A stretch of DNA of 64,000 nt, from contig CM061093.1 of the NCBI GenBank assembly GCA_030770545.1, positions 1,882,001 through 1,946,000 of the forward strand, read 5' to 3'. Below, piece after piece: positions 52,967 through 63,890 of this stretch. Position numbers and translations under genes: made by a program. The notes beneath the pieces are model-generated. The model was not told the DNA's origin, ran no database searches, and worked only from the letters and a program-made list of their open reading frames with translations. Each line of letters begins with the position of its first letter. The stretch's first letter is position 1. The stretch is from Macropodus opercularis. Its lineage: Eukaryota; Chordata; Actinopteri; Anabantiformes; Osphronemidae.

Positions 52967-53098
52967 TTTTCTTTTCTCTTTCAACGCAACATTGGGTGAT
53001 TCTCCATCTTGGTTACACATTTGTCCTTGATGAGCAGATAGTAGTGACAGTCTGACATATAGTCGCCTTCAAAAGATATAATGTGGTACAGGTTTGTC

Positions 53099-53217
53099 GC
53101 TTACGGCCATACCACCTTCAACGTGCCCGATCTCATTAGAATTCGGAAGCCAAGCAAGGTAGGGCCTGGCTAGTACTTGGACGGGAGACCGCCTGGGAAT
53201 AGCAGGTGCTGTAAGCC
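53099..53217 (+). rRNA. 5S rRNA gene
   Basis: C40A, C43A, C44T, C104G; L follows. Confidence 0.88.
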
Positions 53218-53358
53218 TTTTCTTTTCTCTTTCAACGCAACATTGGGTGATTCTCCATCTTGGTTACACAGATGACATTGATGAGGTAACAGTCGTGACT
53301 GTCAAAACATTCTGACGTGTTGTCGCCTTCAAAAGACATATTGAGGTAACAATTTGTC

Positions 53359-53477
53359 GCTTACGGCCATACCACCTTCAACGTGCCCGATCTCATTAGA
53401 ATTCGGAAGCCAAGCAAGGTAGGGCCTGGCTAGTACTTGGACGGGAGACCGCCTGGGAATAGCAGGTGCTGTAAGCC
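53359..53477 (+). rRNA. 5S rRNA gene
   Basis: C40A, C43A, C44T, C104G; S follows, with GATTATCAG. Confidence 0.88.
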
Positions 53478-53609
53478 TTTTCTTTTCTCTTTCAACGCAA
53501 CATTGGGTGATTCTCCATCTTGGTTACACATATGTCCTTGATTATCAGATAATTGTGACAGTCTGACATATAGTCACCTTCAAAAGATATAATGTGGTAC
53601 AGGTTTGTT

Positions 53610-53728
53610 GCTTACGGCCATACCACCTTCAACGTGCCCGATCTCATTAGAATTCGGAAGCCAAGCAAGGTAGGGCCTGGCTAGTACTTGGACGGGAGAC
53701 AGCCTGGGAATAGCAGGTGCTGTAAGCC
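53610..53728 (+). rRNA. 5S rRNA gene
   Basis: C40A, C43A, C44T, C92A, C104G; L' follows. Confidence 0.88.
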
Positions 53729-53869
53729 TTTTATGTTATTTTTCAACGCAACATTTGGTGATTCTCCTTTTTGGTAACGCAGATGACCTTGATGAGGTAA
53801 CAGTCGTGACTGTGATGACATTCTGACGTGTTGTCGCCTTTAAAAGACATATTGAGGTAACAATTTGTC

Positions 53870-53988
53870 GCTTACGGCCATATCACCTTCAACGTGCCCG
53901 ATCTCATTCGAACTCGGAAGCCAAGCAAGGTAGGGCCTGGCTAGTACTTGGACGGGAGACCGCCTGGGAATACCAGGTGCTGTAAGCC
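53870..53988 (+). rRNA. 5S rRNA gene
   Basis: C14T, C43A; S follows. Confidence 0.9.
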
Positions 53989-54120
53989 TTTTCTTTTCTC
54001 TTTCAACGCAACATTGGGTGATTCTCCATCTTGGTTACACATATGTCCTTGATGAGCAGATACTTGTGACAGTCTGACATATAGTCGCCTTCAAAAGATA
54101 TAATGTGGTACAGTTTTGTC

Positions 54121-54239
54121 GCTTACGGCCATACTACCTTCAACGTGCCCGATCTCATTCGAACTCGGAAGCCAAGCAAGGTAGGGCTTGGCTAGTACTT
54201 GGACGGGAGACAGCCTGGGAATACCAGGTGCTGTAAGCC
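54121..54239 (+). rRNA. 5S rRNA gene
   Basis: C15T, C43A, C68T, C92A; an L' spacer one base short follows. Confidence 0.9.
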
Positions 54240-54379
54240 TTTTATGTTATTTTCAACGCAACATTTGGTGATTCTCCTTTTTGGTAACGCAGATGACCTT
54301 GATGAGGTAACAGTCATGACTGTGATGACATTCTGACGTGTTGTCGCCTTTAAAAGACATATTGAGGTAACAATTTGTC

Positions 54380-54498
54380 GCTTACGGCCATACCACCTTC
54401 AATTTGCCCGATCTCATTCGAACTCGGAAGCCAAGCAAGGTAGGGCCTGGCTAGTACTTGGACGGGAGACCGCCTGGGAATACCAGGTGCTGTAAGCC
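54380..54498 (+). rRNA. 5S rRNA gene
   Basis: C24T, G25T, C43A; the first terminator T-run is ATTTC. A recombinant spacer follows. Confidence 0.88.
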
Positions 54499-54639
54499 AT
54501 TTCTGTTATTTTTCAACGCAACATTGGGTGATTCTCCGTATTGGTTACACAGATGACATTGATGAGGTAACAGTCGTGACTGTCATGACATTCTGACATA
54601 TAGTCGCCTTCAAATGACGTAATGAGGTAACAATTTCTC
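54499..54639 (+). repeat. Recombinant 5S spacer (L with S-derived segment)
   Basis: L sequence up to CATGACATTCTGAC, then the S motif ATATAGTCGCC, then L again (TGACGTAATGAGG). Confidence 0.8.
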
Positions 54640-54758
54640 GCTTACGGCCATACCACCTTCAACGTGCCCAATCTCATTCGAACTCGGAAGCCAAACAAGG
54701 TAGGGCCTGGCTAGTACTTGGACGGGAGACTGCCTGGGAATACCAGGTGCTGTAAGCC
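54640..54758 (+). rRNA. 5S rRNA gene
   Basis: G31A, C43A, G56A, C92T; L follows. Confidence 0.9.
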
Positions 54759-54899
54759 TTTTCTGTTATTTTTCAACGCAACATTTGGTGATTCTCCATA
54801 TTGGATACACAGATGACCTTGATGAGGTAACAGTCGTGACTGTCATGACATTCTGACGTGTTGTCGCCTTCAAAAGACATATTGAGGTAACAATGTGTC

Positions 54900-55018
54900 G
54901 CTTACGGCCATACCACCTTCAACATGCCTGATCTCATTCGACCTCGGAAGCCAAGCAAGGTAGGGCCTGGCTAGTACTTGGACAGGAGACCGCCTAGGAA
55001 TACCAGGTGCTGTAAGCC
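54900..55018 (+). rRNA. 5S rRNA gene
   Basis: G25A, C30T, G85A, G97A; L follows. Confidence 0.9.
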
Positions 55019-55159
55019 TTTTCTGTTATTTTTCAACGCAAGATTTGGTGATTCTCCATATTGGTTACACAGATGACATTGATGAGGTAAAAGTCGTGAC
55101 TGTCATGACATTCTGACATGTTGTCGCCTACAAATGACGTAATGAGGTAACAATTTGTC

Positions 55160-55278
55160 GCTTACGGCCATACCACCTTCAACGTGCCCCATCTCATTCG
55201 ACCTCGGAAGCTAAGCAAGGTAGGGCCTGGCTAGTACTTGGACGGGAGACCGCCTGGGAATACCAGGTGCTGTAAGCC
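55160..55278 (+). rRNA. 5S rRNA gene
   Basis: G31C, C53T; L follows. Confidence 0.9.
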
Positions 55279-55419
55279 TTTTCTTTTCTCTTTCAACGCA
55301 ACATTGGGTGATTCTCCATCTTGGTTACACAGATGACATTGATGAGGTAACAGTCGTGACTGTCATGACAATCTGACGTGTTGTCGCCTTCAAATGACGT
55401 AATGAGGTAACAATTTCTC

Positions 55420-55538
55420 GCTTACGGCCATACCACCTACAACGTGCCCGATCTCATTCGACCTCGGAAGCCAAGCAAGGTAGGGCCTGCCTAGTACTTG
55501 GATGGGAGACCGCCTGGGAATACCAGGTGCTGTAAGCC
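55420..55538 (+). rRNA. 5S rRNA gene
   Basis: T20A, G71C, C84T; L follows. Confidence 0.9.
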
Positions 55539-55679
55539 TTTTCTTTTCTCTTTCAACGCAACATTTGGTGATTCTCCATATTGGATACAAAGATGACCTT
55601 GATGAGGTAACAGTCGTGACTGTGAAGTCATTCTGACGTGTTGTCGCCTTCAAAAGACATATTAAGGTAACAACTTGTC

Positions 55680-55798
55680 GCTTACGGCCATACCACCTTC
55701 AACGTGCCCGATCTCATTCGAACTCGGAAGCCAAGCAAGGTAGGGCCTGGGTAGTACTTGGACGGAAGACCGCCTGGGAATACCAGGTGCTGTAAGCT
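55680..55798 (+). rRNA. 5S rRNA gene
   Basis: C43A, C72G, G87A, C119T; L' follows. Confidence 0.9.
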
Positions 55799-55939
55799 TT
55801 TTCTGTTATTTTTCAACGCAACATTGTGTGATTCTCCTTTTTGGTAACGCAGATGACCTTGATGAGGTAACAGTCGTGACTGTCATGACATTTTGACGTG
55901 TTGTCGCCTTCAAATGACGTAATGAGGTAACAATTTCTC

Positions 55940-56058
55940 GCTTACGGCCATACCAACTTCAACGTGCCCGATCTCATTTGAACTCGGAAGCCAAGCAAGG
56001 TAGGGCCTGGCTAGTACTTGGACGGGAGACCGCCTGGGAATTCCAGGTGCTGTAAGCC
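55940..56058 (+). rRNA. 5S rRNA gene
   Basis: C17A, C40T, C43A, A103T; S follows. Confidence 0.9.
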
Positions 56059-56190
56059 TTTTCTTTTCTCTTTCAACGCAACATTGGGTGATTCTCCATC
56101 TTGGTTACACATATGTCCTTGATGAGCAGATAGTTGTGACAGTCTGACATATAGTCACGTTCAAAAGATATAATGTGGTACAGGTTTGTC

Positions 56191-56309
56191 GCTTACGGCC
56201 ATACCACCTTCAACGTCCCTGATCTCATTCGACCTCGGAAGCCAAGCAAGGTAGGGCCTGGCTAGTACTTGGACGGGAGACCGACTGGGAATAGCAGGTG
56301 CTGTAAGCC
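56191..56309 (+). rRNA. 5S rRNA gene
   Basis: G27C, C30T, C94A, C104G; L follows. Confidence 0.9.
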
Positions 56310-56450
56310 TTTTCTGTTATTTTTCAACGCAACATTTGGTGATTCTCCATATTGGTTACACAGATGACCTTGATGAGGTAACAGTCGTGACTGTGATGAC
56401 ATTCTGACGTGTTGTCGCCTTCAAAAGACATATTGAGGTAACAATTTGTC

Positions 56451-56569
56451 GCTTACGGCCATACCACCTTCAACGTGCCCGATCTCATTCGAACTCGGAA
56501 GCCAAGCAAGGTAGGGCCTGGCTAGTACTTGGATGGGAGACCGCCTAGTAATACCAGGTGCTGTAAGCC
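56451..56569 (+). rRNA. 5S rRNA gene
   Basis: C43A, C84T, G97A, G99T; S follows. Confidence 0.9.
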
Positions 56570-56701
56570 TTTTCTTTTCTCTTTCAACGCAACATTGGGT
56601 GATTCTCCATCTTGGTTACACATATGTCCTTGATGAGCAGATAATTGTGACAGTCTGACATATAGTCACCTTCAAAAGATATAATGTGGTACAGGTTTGT
56701 C

Positions 56702-56820
56702 GCTTACGGCCATACCACCTTCAACGTGCCCGATCTCATTCGACCTCGGAAGCCAAGCAAGGTAGGGCCTGCCTTGTACTTGGACGGGAGACTGCCTGGG
56801 AATTCCAGGTGCTGTAAGCC
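56702..56820 (+). rRNA. 5S rRNA gene
   Basis: G71C, A74T, C92T, A103T; the following spacer mixes the usual CCATCTTGG with L' AACGCAGATG. Confidence 0.9.
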
Positions 56821-56961
56821 TTTTCTTTTCTCTTTCAACGCAACATTGGGTGATTCTCCATCTTGGTAACGCAGATGACCTTGATGAAGTAACAGTCGTG
56901 ACTGTCGTGACATTCCAACGTGTTGTCACCTTCAAATGACGTAATGAGGTAACAATTTCTC

Positions 56962-57080
56962 TCTTACGGCCATACCACCTTCAACGTGCCTGATCTCATT
57001 CGAACTCGGAAGCCAAGCAAGGTAGGGCCTGGCTAGTACTTGGATGGGAGACCGCCTAGTAATACCAGGTGCTGTAAGCC
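56962..57080 (+). rRNA. 5S rRNA gene
   Basis: G1T, C30T, C43A, C84T, G97A, G99T; S follows. Confidence 0.87.
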
Positions 57081-57212
57081 TTTTCTTTTCTCTTTCAATG
57101 CAACATTGGGTGATTCTCCATCTTGGTTACACATATGTCATTGATGAGCAGATAGTTGTGACAGTCTGACATATAGTCACCTTCAAAAGATATAATGTGG
57201 TACAGGTTTGTC

Positions 57213-57331
57213 GCTTATGGCCATACCACCTTCAACGTGCCCGATCTCATTCGAACTCGGAAGCCAAGCAAGGTAAGGCCTGGCTAGTACTTGGACGGGA
57301 GACTGCCTGGGAATACCAGGTGCTGTAAGCC
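57213..57331 (+). rRNA. 5S rRNA gene
   Basis: C6T, C43A, G64A, C92T; L' follows. Confidence 0.9.
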
Positions 57332-57472
57332 TTTTCTGTTATTTTTCAACGCAACATTGGGTGATTCTCCTTTTTGGTAACGCAGATGACCTTGATGAAG
57401 TAACAGTTGTGACTGTCATGACATTCTGACGTGTTGTCGCCTTCAAATGACGTAATGAGGTAACAGTTTGTC

Positions 57473-57591
57473 GCTTACGGCCATACCACCTTCAACGTGC
57501 CCGATCTCATTCGACCTCGGAAGCCAAGCAAGGTAGGGCCTGGCTAGTACTTGGAAGGGAGACCGCCTAGGAATACCAGGTGCTGTAAGCT
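57473..57591 (+). rRNA. 5S rRNA gene
   Basis: C84A, G97A, C119T; L follows. Confidence 0.9.
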
Positions 57592-57732
57592 TTTTCTTTT
57601 CTCTTTCAACGCAACATTGGGTGATTCTCCATCTTGGTTACACAGATGACATTGATGAGGTAACAGTCGTGACTGTCATGACATTCTGACGTGTTGTCGC
57701 CTTCAAATGACGTAATGAGGTAGCAATTACTC

Positions 57733-57851
57733 GCTTACGGCCATACCACCTTCAACGTGCCCGATCTCATTCGACCTCGGAAGCCAAGCAAGGTAGGGCC
57801 TGGCTAGTACTTGGACGGGAGACCGCCTGGGAAAACCAGGTGCTGTAAGCC
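57733..57851 (+). rRNA. 5S rRNA gene
   Basis: T102A; S follows. Confidence 0.92.
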
Positions 57852-57983
57852 TTTTCTTTTCTCTTTCAACGCAACATTGGGTGATTCTCCATCTTGGTTA
57901 CACATATGTCCTTGATGAGCAGATAGTAGTGACAGTCTGACATATAGTCGCCTTCAAAAGATATAATGTGGTACAGGTTTGTC

Positions 57984-58102
57984 GCTTACGGCCATACCAC
58001 CTTCAACGTGCCCGATCTCATTCGAACTCGGAAGCCAAGCAAGGTAGGGCCTGGCTAGTACTTGGACGGGAGACTGCCTCGGAATACCAGGTGCTGTAAG
58101 CC
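57984..58102 (+). rRNA. 5S rRNA gene
   Basis: C43A, C92T, G97C; S follows. Confidence 0.9.
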
Positions 58103-58234
58103 TTTTCTTTTCTCTTTCAATGCAACATTGGGTGATTCTCCATCTTGGTTACACATATGTCATTGATGAGCAGATAGTTGTGACAGTCTGACATATAGTC
58201 ACCTTCAAAAGATATAATGTGGTACAGGTTTGTC

Positions 58235-58353
58235 GCTTATGGCCATACCACCTTCAACGTGCCCGATCTCATTCGAACTCGGAAGCCAAGCAAAGTAGGG
58301 CCTGGCTAGTACTTGGACGGGAGACCGCCTGGGAATACCAGGTGCTGTAAGCC
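58235..58353 (+). rRNA. 5S rRNA gene
   Basis: C6T, C43A, G60A; S follows. Confidence 0.9.
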
Positions 58354-58485
58354 TTTTCTTTTCTCTTTCAACGCAACATTGGGTGATTCTCCATCTTGGT
58401 TACACATATGTCCTTGATGAGCAGGTAGTTGTGACAGTCTGACATATAGTCGCCTTCAAAAGACATATTGATGTAACAATTTGTC

Positions 58486-58604
58486 GCTTACGGCCATACC
58501 ACCTTCAACGTGCCCGATCTCATTCGACCTCGGAAGCCAAGCAAGGTTGGGCCTGGCTAGTACTTGGACGGGAGACCGCCTGGGAATACCAGGTGCTGTA
58601 AGCC
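58486..58604 (+). rRNA. 5S rRNA gene
   Basis: A63T; L follows. Confidence 0.92.
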
Positions 58605-58745
58605 TTTTCTGTTATTTTTCAACGCAACATTTGGTGATTCTCCATATTGGATACACAGATGACCTTGATGAGGTAACAGTCGTGACTGTGATGACATTCT
58701 GACGTTTTGTCGCCTTCAAAAGACATATTGAGGTAACGACTTGTC

Positions 58746-58864
58746 GCTTACGGCCATACCACCTTCAACGTGCCTGATCTCATTCGAACTCGGAAGCCAA
58801 GCAAGGTAGTGCCTGGCTAGTACTTGGACGGGAGACCGCCTCGGAATACCAGGTGCTGTAAGCC
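58746..58864 (+). rRNA. 5S rRNA gene
   Basis: C30T, C43A, G65T, G97C; S follows. Confidence 0.9.
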
Positions 58865-58996
58865 TTTTCTTTTCTCTTTCAACGCAACATTGGGTGATTC
58901 TCCATCTTGGTTACACATTTGTCCTTGATGAGCAGATAGTAGTGACAGTCTGACATATAGTCGCCTTCAAAAGATATAATGTGGTACAGGTTTGTC

Positions 58997-59115
58997 GCTT
59001 ACGGCCATACCACCTTCAATGTGCCCGATCTCATTCGAACTCGGAAGCCAAGCAAGGTAGGGCCTGGCTAGTACTTGGATGGGAGACCGCCTGGGAATAC
59101 CAGGTGCTGTAAACC
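58997..59115 (+). rRNA. 5S rRNA gene
   Basis: C24T, C43A, C84T, G117A; S follows. Confidence 0.9.
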
Positions 59116-59247
59116 TTTTCTTTTCTCTTTCAACGCAACATTGGGTGATTCTCCATCTTGGTTACACATATGTCCTTGATGAGCAGATAGTTGTGACAGT
59201 CTGACATATAGTCGCCTTCAAAAGATATAATGTGGTACAATTTTGTT

Positions 59248-59366
59248 GCTTACGGCCATACCACCTTCAACGTGCCCGATCTCATTCGACCTCGGAAGCC
59301 AAGCAAGGTAGGGCCTGGCTAGTACTTGGACGGGAGACCGCCTGGGAATACCAGGTGCTGTAAGCC
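59248..59366 (+). rRNA. 5S rRNA gene
   Basis: Array consensus; L follows. Confidence 0.93.
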
Positions 59367-59507
59367 TTTTCTGTTATTTTTCAACGCAACATTTGGTGAT
59401 TCTCCATATTGGATACACAGATGACCTTGATGAGGTAACAGTCGTGACTGTGATGACATTCTGACGTTTTGTCGCCTTCAAAAGACATATTGAGGTAACA
59501 ACTTGTC

Positions 59508-59626
59508 GCTTACGGCCATACCACCTTCAACGTGCCCGATCTCATTCGACCTCGGAAGCCAAGCAAAGTAGGGCCTGGCTAGTACTTGGACGGGTGACCG
59601 CCTTGGAATACCAGGTGCTGTAAGCC
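59508..59626 (+). rRNA. 5S rRNA gene
   Basis: G60A, A88T, G97T; L follows. Confidence 0.9.
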
Positions 59627-59767
59627 TTTTCTTTTCTCTTTCAACGCAACATTGGGTGATTCTCCATCTTGGTTACACAGATGACATTGATGAGGTAACA
59701 GTCGTGACTGTCATGACATTCTGACGTGTTGTCGCCTTCAAATGACGTAATGAGGTAACAATTTCTC

Positions 59768-59886
59768 TCTTACGGCCATACCACCTTCAACGTGCCCGAT
59801 CTCATTCGACCTCGGAAGCCAATCAAGGTAGGGCCTGACTAGTACTTGGACGGGAGACCGCCTGGGAATACCAGGTGCTGTAAGCC
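59768..59886 (+). rRNA. 5S rRNA gene
   Basis: G1T, G56T, G71A; S follows. Confidence 0.88.
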
Positions 59887-60018
59887 TTTTCTTTTCTCTT
59901 TCAACGCAACATTGGGTGATTCTCCATCTTGGTTACACATTTGTCCTTGATGAGCAGATAGTTGTGACAGTCTGACATATAGTCACCTTCAAAAGATATA
60001 ATGTGGTACAGGTTTGTC

Positions 60019-60137
60019 GCTTATGGCCATACCACCTTCAACGTGCCCGATCTCGTTCGAACTCGGAAGCCAAGCAAGGTAGGGCCTGGCTAGTACTTGG
60101 ACGGGAGACCGCCTGGGAATACCAGGTGCTGTAAGCC
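60019..60137 (+). rRNA. 5S rRNA gene
   Basis: C6T, A37G, C43A; L follows. Confidence 0.9.
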
Positions 60138-60278
60138 TTTTCTGTTATTTTTCAACGCAACATTTGGTGATTCTCCATATTGGTTACACAGATGACGTTG
60201 ATGAGGTAACAGTCGTGACTCTGATGACATTCTGACGTGTTGTCGCCTTCAAAAGACATATTGAGGTAACAACTTGTC

Positions 60279-60397
60279 GCTTACGGCCATACCACCTTCA
60301 ACGTGCCCGATCTCATTCGACCTCGGAAGCCAAGCAAGGTAGGGCCTGGCTAGTACTTGGATGGGAGACCGCCTGGGAATACCAGGTGCTGTAAACC
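60279..60397 (+). rRNA. 5S rRNA gene
   Basis: C84T, G117A; S follows. Confidence 0.9.
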
Positions 60398-60529
60398 TTT
60401 TCTTTTCTCTTTCAACGCAACATTGGGTGATTCTCCATCTTGGTTACACATATGTCCTTGATGAGCAGATAGTTGTGACAGTCTGACATATAGTCGCCTT
60501 CAAAAGATATAATGTGGTACAATTTTGTT

Positions 60530-60648
60530 GCTTACGGCCATACCACCTTCAACGTGCCCGATCTCATTCGAACTCGGAAGCCAAGCAAGGTAGGGCCTGG
60601 CTAGTACTTGGACGGGAGACCGCCTGGGAATACCAGGTGCTGTAAGCC
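60530..60648 (+). rRNA. 5S rRNA gene
   Basis: C43A; L follows. Confidence 0.93.
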
Positions 60649-60789
60649 TTTTCTGTTATTTTTCAACGCAACATTTGGTGATTCTCCATATTGGTTACAC
60701 AGATGACCTTGATGAGGTAACAGTCGTGACTGTCATGACAATCTGACGTGTTGTCGCCTTCAAATGACGTAATGAGGTAACAATTTCTC

Positions 60790-60908
60790 GCTTACGGCCA
60801 TACCACCTTCAACGTGCCCGATCTCATTCGACCTCGGAAGCCAAGCAAGGTAGGGCCTGGCTAGTACTTGGATGGGAGACCGCCTGGGAATACCAGGTGC
60901 TGTAAGCC
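60790..60908 (+). rRNA. 5S rRNA gene
   Basis: C84T; L follows. Confidence 0.93.
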
Positions 60909-61049
60909 TTTTCTTTTCTCTTTCAACGCAACATTGGGTGATTCTCCATCTTGGTTACACAGATGACATTGATGAGGTAACAGTCGTGACTGTCAAAACA
61001 TTCTGACGTGTTGTCGCCTTCAAAAGACATATTGAGGTAACAATTTGTC

Positions 61050-61168
61050 GCTTACGGCCATACCACCTTCAACGTGCCCGATCTCATTAGAATTCGGAAG
61101 CCAAGCAAGGTAGGGCCTGGCTAGTACTTGGACGGGAGACCGCCTGGGAATAGCAGGTGCTGTAAGCC
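61050..61168 (+). rRNA. 5S rRNA gene
   Basis: C40A, C43A, C44T, C104G; L follows. Confidence 0.88.
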
Positions 61169-61309
61169 TTTTCTTTTCTCTTTCAACGCAACATTGGGTG
61201 ATTCTCCATCTTGGTTACACAGATGACATTGATGAGGTAACAGTCGTGACTGTCAAAACATTCTGACGTGTTGTCGCCTTCAAAAGACATATTGAGGTAA
61301 CAATTTGTC

Positions 61310-61428
61310 GCTTACGGCCATACCACCTTCAACGTGCCCGATCTCATTAGAATTCGGAAGCCAAGCAAGGTAGGGCCTGGCTAGTACTTGGACGGGAGAC
61401 CGCCTGGGAATAGCAGGTGCTGTAAGCC
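61310..61428 (+). rRNA. 5S rRNA gene
   Basis: C40A, C43A, C44T, C104G; S follows, with GATTATCAG. Confidence 0.88.
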
Positions 61429-61560
61429 TTTTCTTTTCTCTTTCAACGCAACATTGGGTGATTCTCCATCTTGGTTACACATATGTCCTTGATTATCAGA
61501 TAATTGTGACAGTCTGACATATAGTCACCTTCAAAAGATATAATGTGGTACAGGTTTGTT

Positions 61561-61679
61561 GCTTACGGCCATACCACCTTCAACGTGCCCGATCTCATTA
61601 GAATTCGGAAGCCAAGCAAGGTAGGGCCTGGCTAGTACTTGGACGGGAGACAGCCTGGGAATAGCAGGTGCTGTAAGCC
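61561..61679 (+). rRNA. 5S rRNA gene
   Basis: C40A, C43A, C44T, C92A, C104G; L' follows. Confidence 0.88.
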
Positions 61680-61820
61680 TTTTATGTTATTTTTCAACGC
61701 AACATTTGGTGATTCTCCTTTTTGGTAACGCAGATGACCTTGATGAGGTAACAGTCGTGACTGTGATGACATTCTGACGTGTTGTCGCCTTTAAAAGACA
61801 TATTGAGGTAACAATTTGTC

Positions 61821-61939
61821 GCTTACGGCCATATCACCTTCAACGTGCCCGATCTCATTCGAACTCGGAAGCCAAGCAAGGTAGGGCCTGGCTAGTACTT
61901 GGACGGGAGACCGCCTGGGAATACCAGGTGCTGTAAGCC
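61821..61939 (+). rRNA. 5S rRNA gene
   Basis: C14T, C43A; L follows. Confidence 0.9.
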
Positions 61940-62080
61940 TTTTCTTTTCTCTTTCAACGCAACATTGGGTGATTCTCCATCTTGGTTACACAGATGACAT
62001 TGATGAGGTAACAGCCGTGACTGTCATGACATTCTGACGTATTGTCGCCTTCAAAAGACATATTGAGGTAACAATTTGTC

Positions 62081-62199
62081 GCTTACGGCCATTCCACCTT
62101 CAACGTGCCCGATCTCATTCGAACTCGGAAGCCAAGCAAGGTAGGGCCTGCCTAGTACTTGGACGGGAGACCGCCTGGGAATACCAGGTGCTGTAAGCC
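62081..62199 (+). rRNA. 5S rRNA gene
   Basis: A13T, C43A, G71C; L follows. Confidence 0.9.
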
Positions 62200-62340
62200 T
62201 TTTCTGTTATTTTTCAACGCAAGATTTGGTGATTCTCCATATTGGTTACACAGATGACATTGATGAGGTAACAGTCGTGACTGTCATGACATTCTGACGT
62301 GTTGTCGCCTTCAAATGACGTAATGAGGTAACAATTTGTC

Positions 62341-62459
62341 GCTTACGGCCATACCACCTTCAACGTGCCCGATCTCATTCGACCTCGGAAGCCAAGCAAG
62401 GTAGGGCCTGGCTAGTACTTGGACGGGAGACTGCCTGGGAATACCAGGTGCTGTAAGCC
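62341..62459 (+). rRNA. 5S rRNA gene
   Basis: C92T; L follows. Confidence 0.92.
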
Positions 62460-62600
62460 TTTTCTTTTCTCGTTCAACGCAACATTGGGTGATTCTCCAT
62501 CTTGGTTACACAGATGACCTTGATGAGGTAACAGTCGTGACTGTCATGACGTTCTGACGTGTTGTCGCCTTCAAAAGACATATTGAGGTAACAATTTGTC

Positions 62601-62719
62601 GCTTACGGCCATTCCACCTTCAACGTGCCCGATCTCATTTGAACTCGTAAGCCAAGCAAGGTAGGGCCTGGCTAGTACTTGGACGGGGGACCAAATTGGA
62701 ATAACAGGTGCTGTAAGCC
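62601..62719 (+). rRNA. 5S rRNA gene, box C-altered
   Basis: A13T, C40T, C43A, G48T, the 88-97 block, C104A; L follows. Confidence 0.68.
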
Positions 62720-62860
62720 TTTTCTTTTCTCTTTCAACGCAACATTGGGTGATTCTCCATCTTGGTTACACAGATGACATTGATGAGGTAACAGTCGTGA
62801 CTGTCATGACATTCTGACGTGTTGTCGCCTTCAAAAGACATATTGAGGTGACAATTTGTC

Positions 62861-62979
62861 GCTTACGGCCATACCACCTTCAACGTGCCCGATCTCATTC
62901 GAACTCGGAAGCCAAGCAAGGTATGGCCTGGCTAGTACTTGGACGGGAGACCGCCTGGGAATAGCAGGTGCTGTAAGCC
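62861..62979 (+). rRNA. 5S rRNA gene
   Basis: C43A, G64T, C104G; L follows. Confidence 0.9.
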
Positions 62980-63120
62980 TTTTCTGTTATTTTTCAACGC
63001 AACATTTGGTGATTCTCCATATTGGTTACACAGATGACCTTGATGAGGTAACAGTCGTGACTGTGATGACATTCTGACGTGTTGTCGCCTTCAAAAGACA
63101 TATTGAGGTAACAACTTGTC

Positions 63121-63239
63121 GCTTACGGCCATACCACCTTCAACGTGTCCGATCTCATTCGACCTCGGAAGCCAAGCAAGGTAGGGCCTGGCTAGTACTT
63201 GGACGGGGGACCAAATTGGAATAACAGGTGCTGTAAGCC
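63121..63239 (+). rRNA. 5S rRNA gene, box C-altered
   Basis: C28T, the 88-97 block, C104A; S follows. Confidence 0.7.
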
Positions 63240-63371
63240 TTTTCTTTTCTCTTTCAACGCAACATTGGGTGATTCTCCATCTTGGTTACACATATGTCCT
63301 TGATGAGCAGATACTTGTGACAGTCTGACATATAGTCGCCTTCAAAAGATATAATGTGGTACAGTTTTGTC

Positions 63372-63490
63372 GCTTACGGCCATACTACCTTCAACGTGCC
63401 CGATCTCATTCGAACTCGGAAGCCAAGCAAGGTAGGGCCTGGCTAGTACTTGGACGGGAGACGGCCTGGGAATACCAGGTGCTGTAAGCC
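63372..63490 (+). rRNA. 5S rRNA gene
   Basis: C15T, C43A, C92G; an L' spacer one base short follows, as after 54121. Confidence 0.9.
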
Positions 63491-63630
63491 TTTTATGTTA
63501 TTTTCAACGCAACATTTGGTGATTCTCCTTTTTGGTAACGCAGATGACCTTGATGAGGTAACAGTCATGACTGTGATGACATTCTGACGTGTTGTCGCCT
63601 TTAAAAGACATATTGAGGTAACAATTTGTC

Positions 63631-63749
63631 GCTTACGGCCATACCACCTTCAATGTGCCCGATCTCATTCGACCTCGGAAGCCAAGCAAGGTAGGGCCTG
63701 GCTAGTACTTGGACGGGAGACCGCCTGGGAATACCAGGTGCTGTAAGCC
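63631..63749 (+). rRNA. 5S rRNA gene
   Basis: C24T; a recombinant spacer follows. Confidence 0.9.
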
Positions 63750-63890
63750 TTTTCTGTTATTTTTCAACGCAACATTGGGTGATTCTCCGTATTGGTTACA
63801 CAGATGACATTGATGAGGTAACAGTCGTGACTGTCATGACATTCTGACATATAGTCGCCTTCAAATGACGTAATGAGGTAACAATTTCTC
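63750..63890 (+). repeat. Recombinant 5S spacer (L with S-derived segment)
   Basis: The same L-S-L mosaic as at 54499-54639, including CTCCGTATTGG, so it is a copy of that unit. Confidence 0.8.

Noticed and set aside
10345..63077. Recurring 60-90 codon frames over 5S genes, mostly antisense (for example 15491-15691, 16782-16982, 56672-56935)
   Set aside because: They are the same stretch of the 5S gene and spacer read in the wrong frame in many units. Each appears only where chance variants remove a stop. No protein signature.
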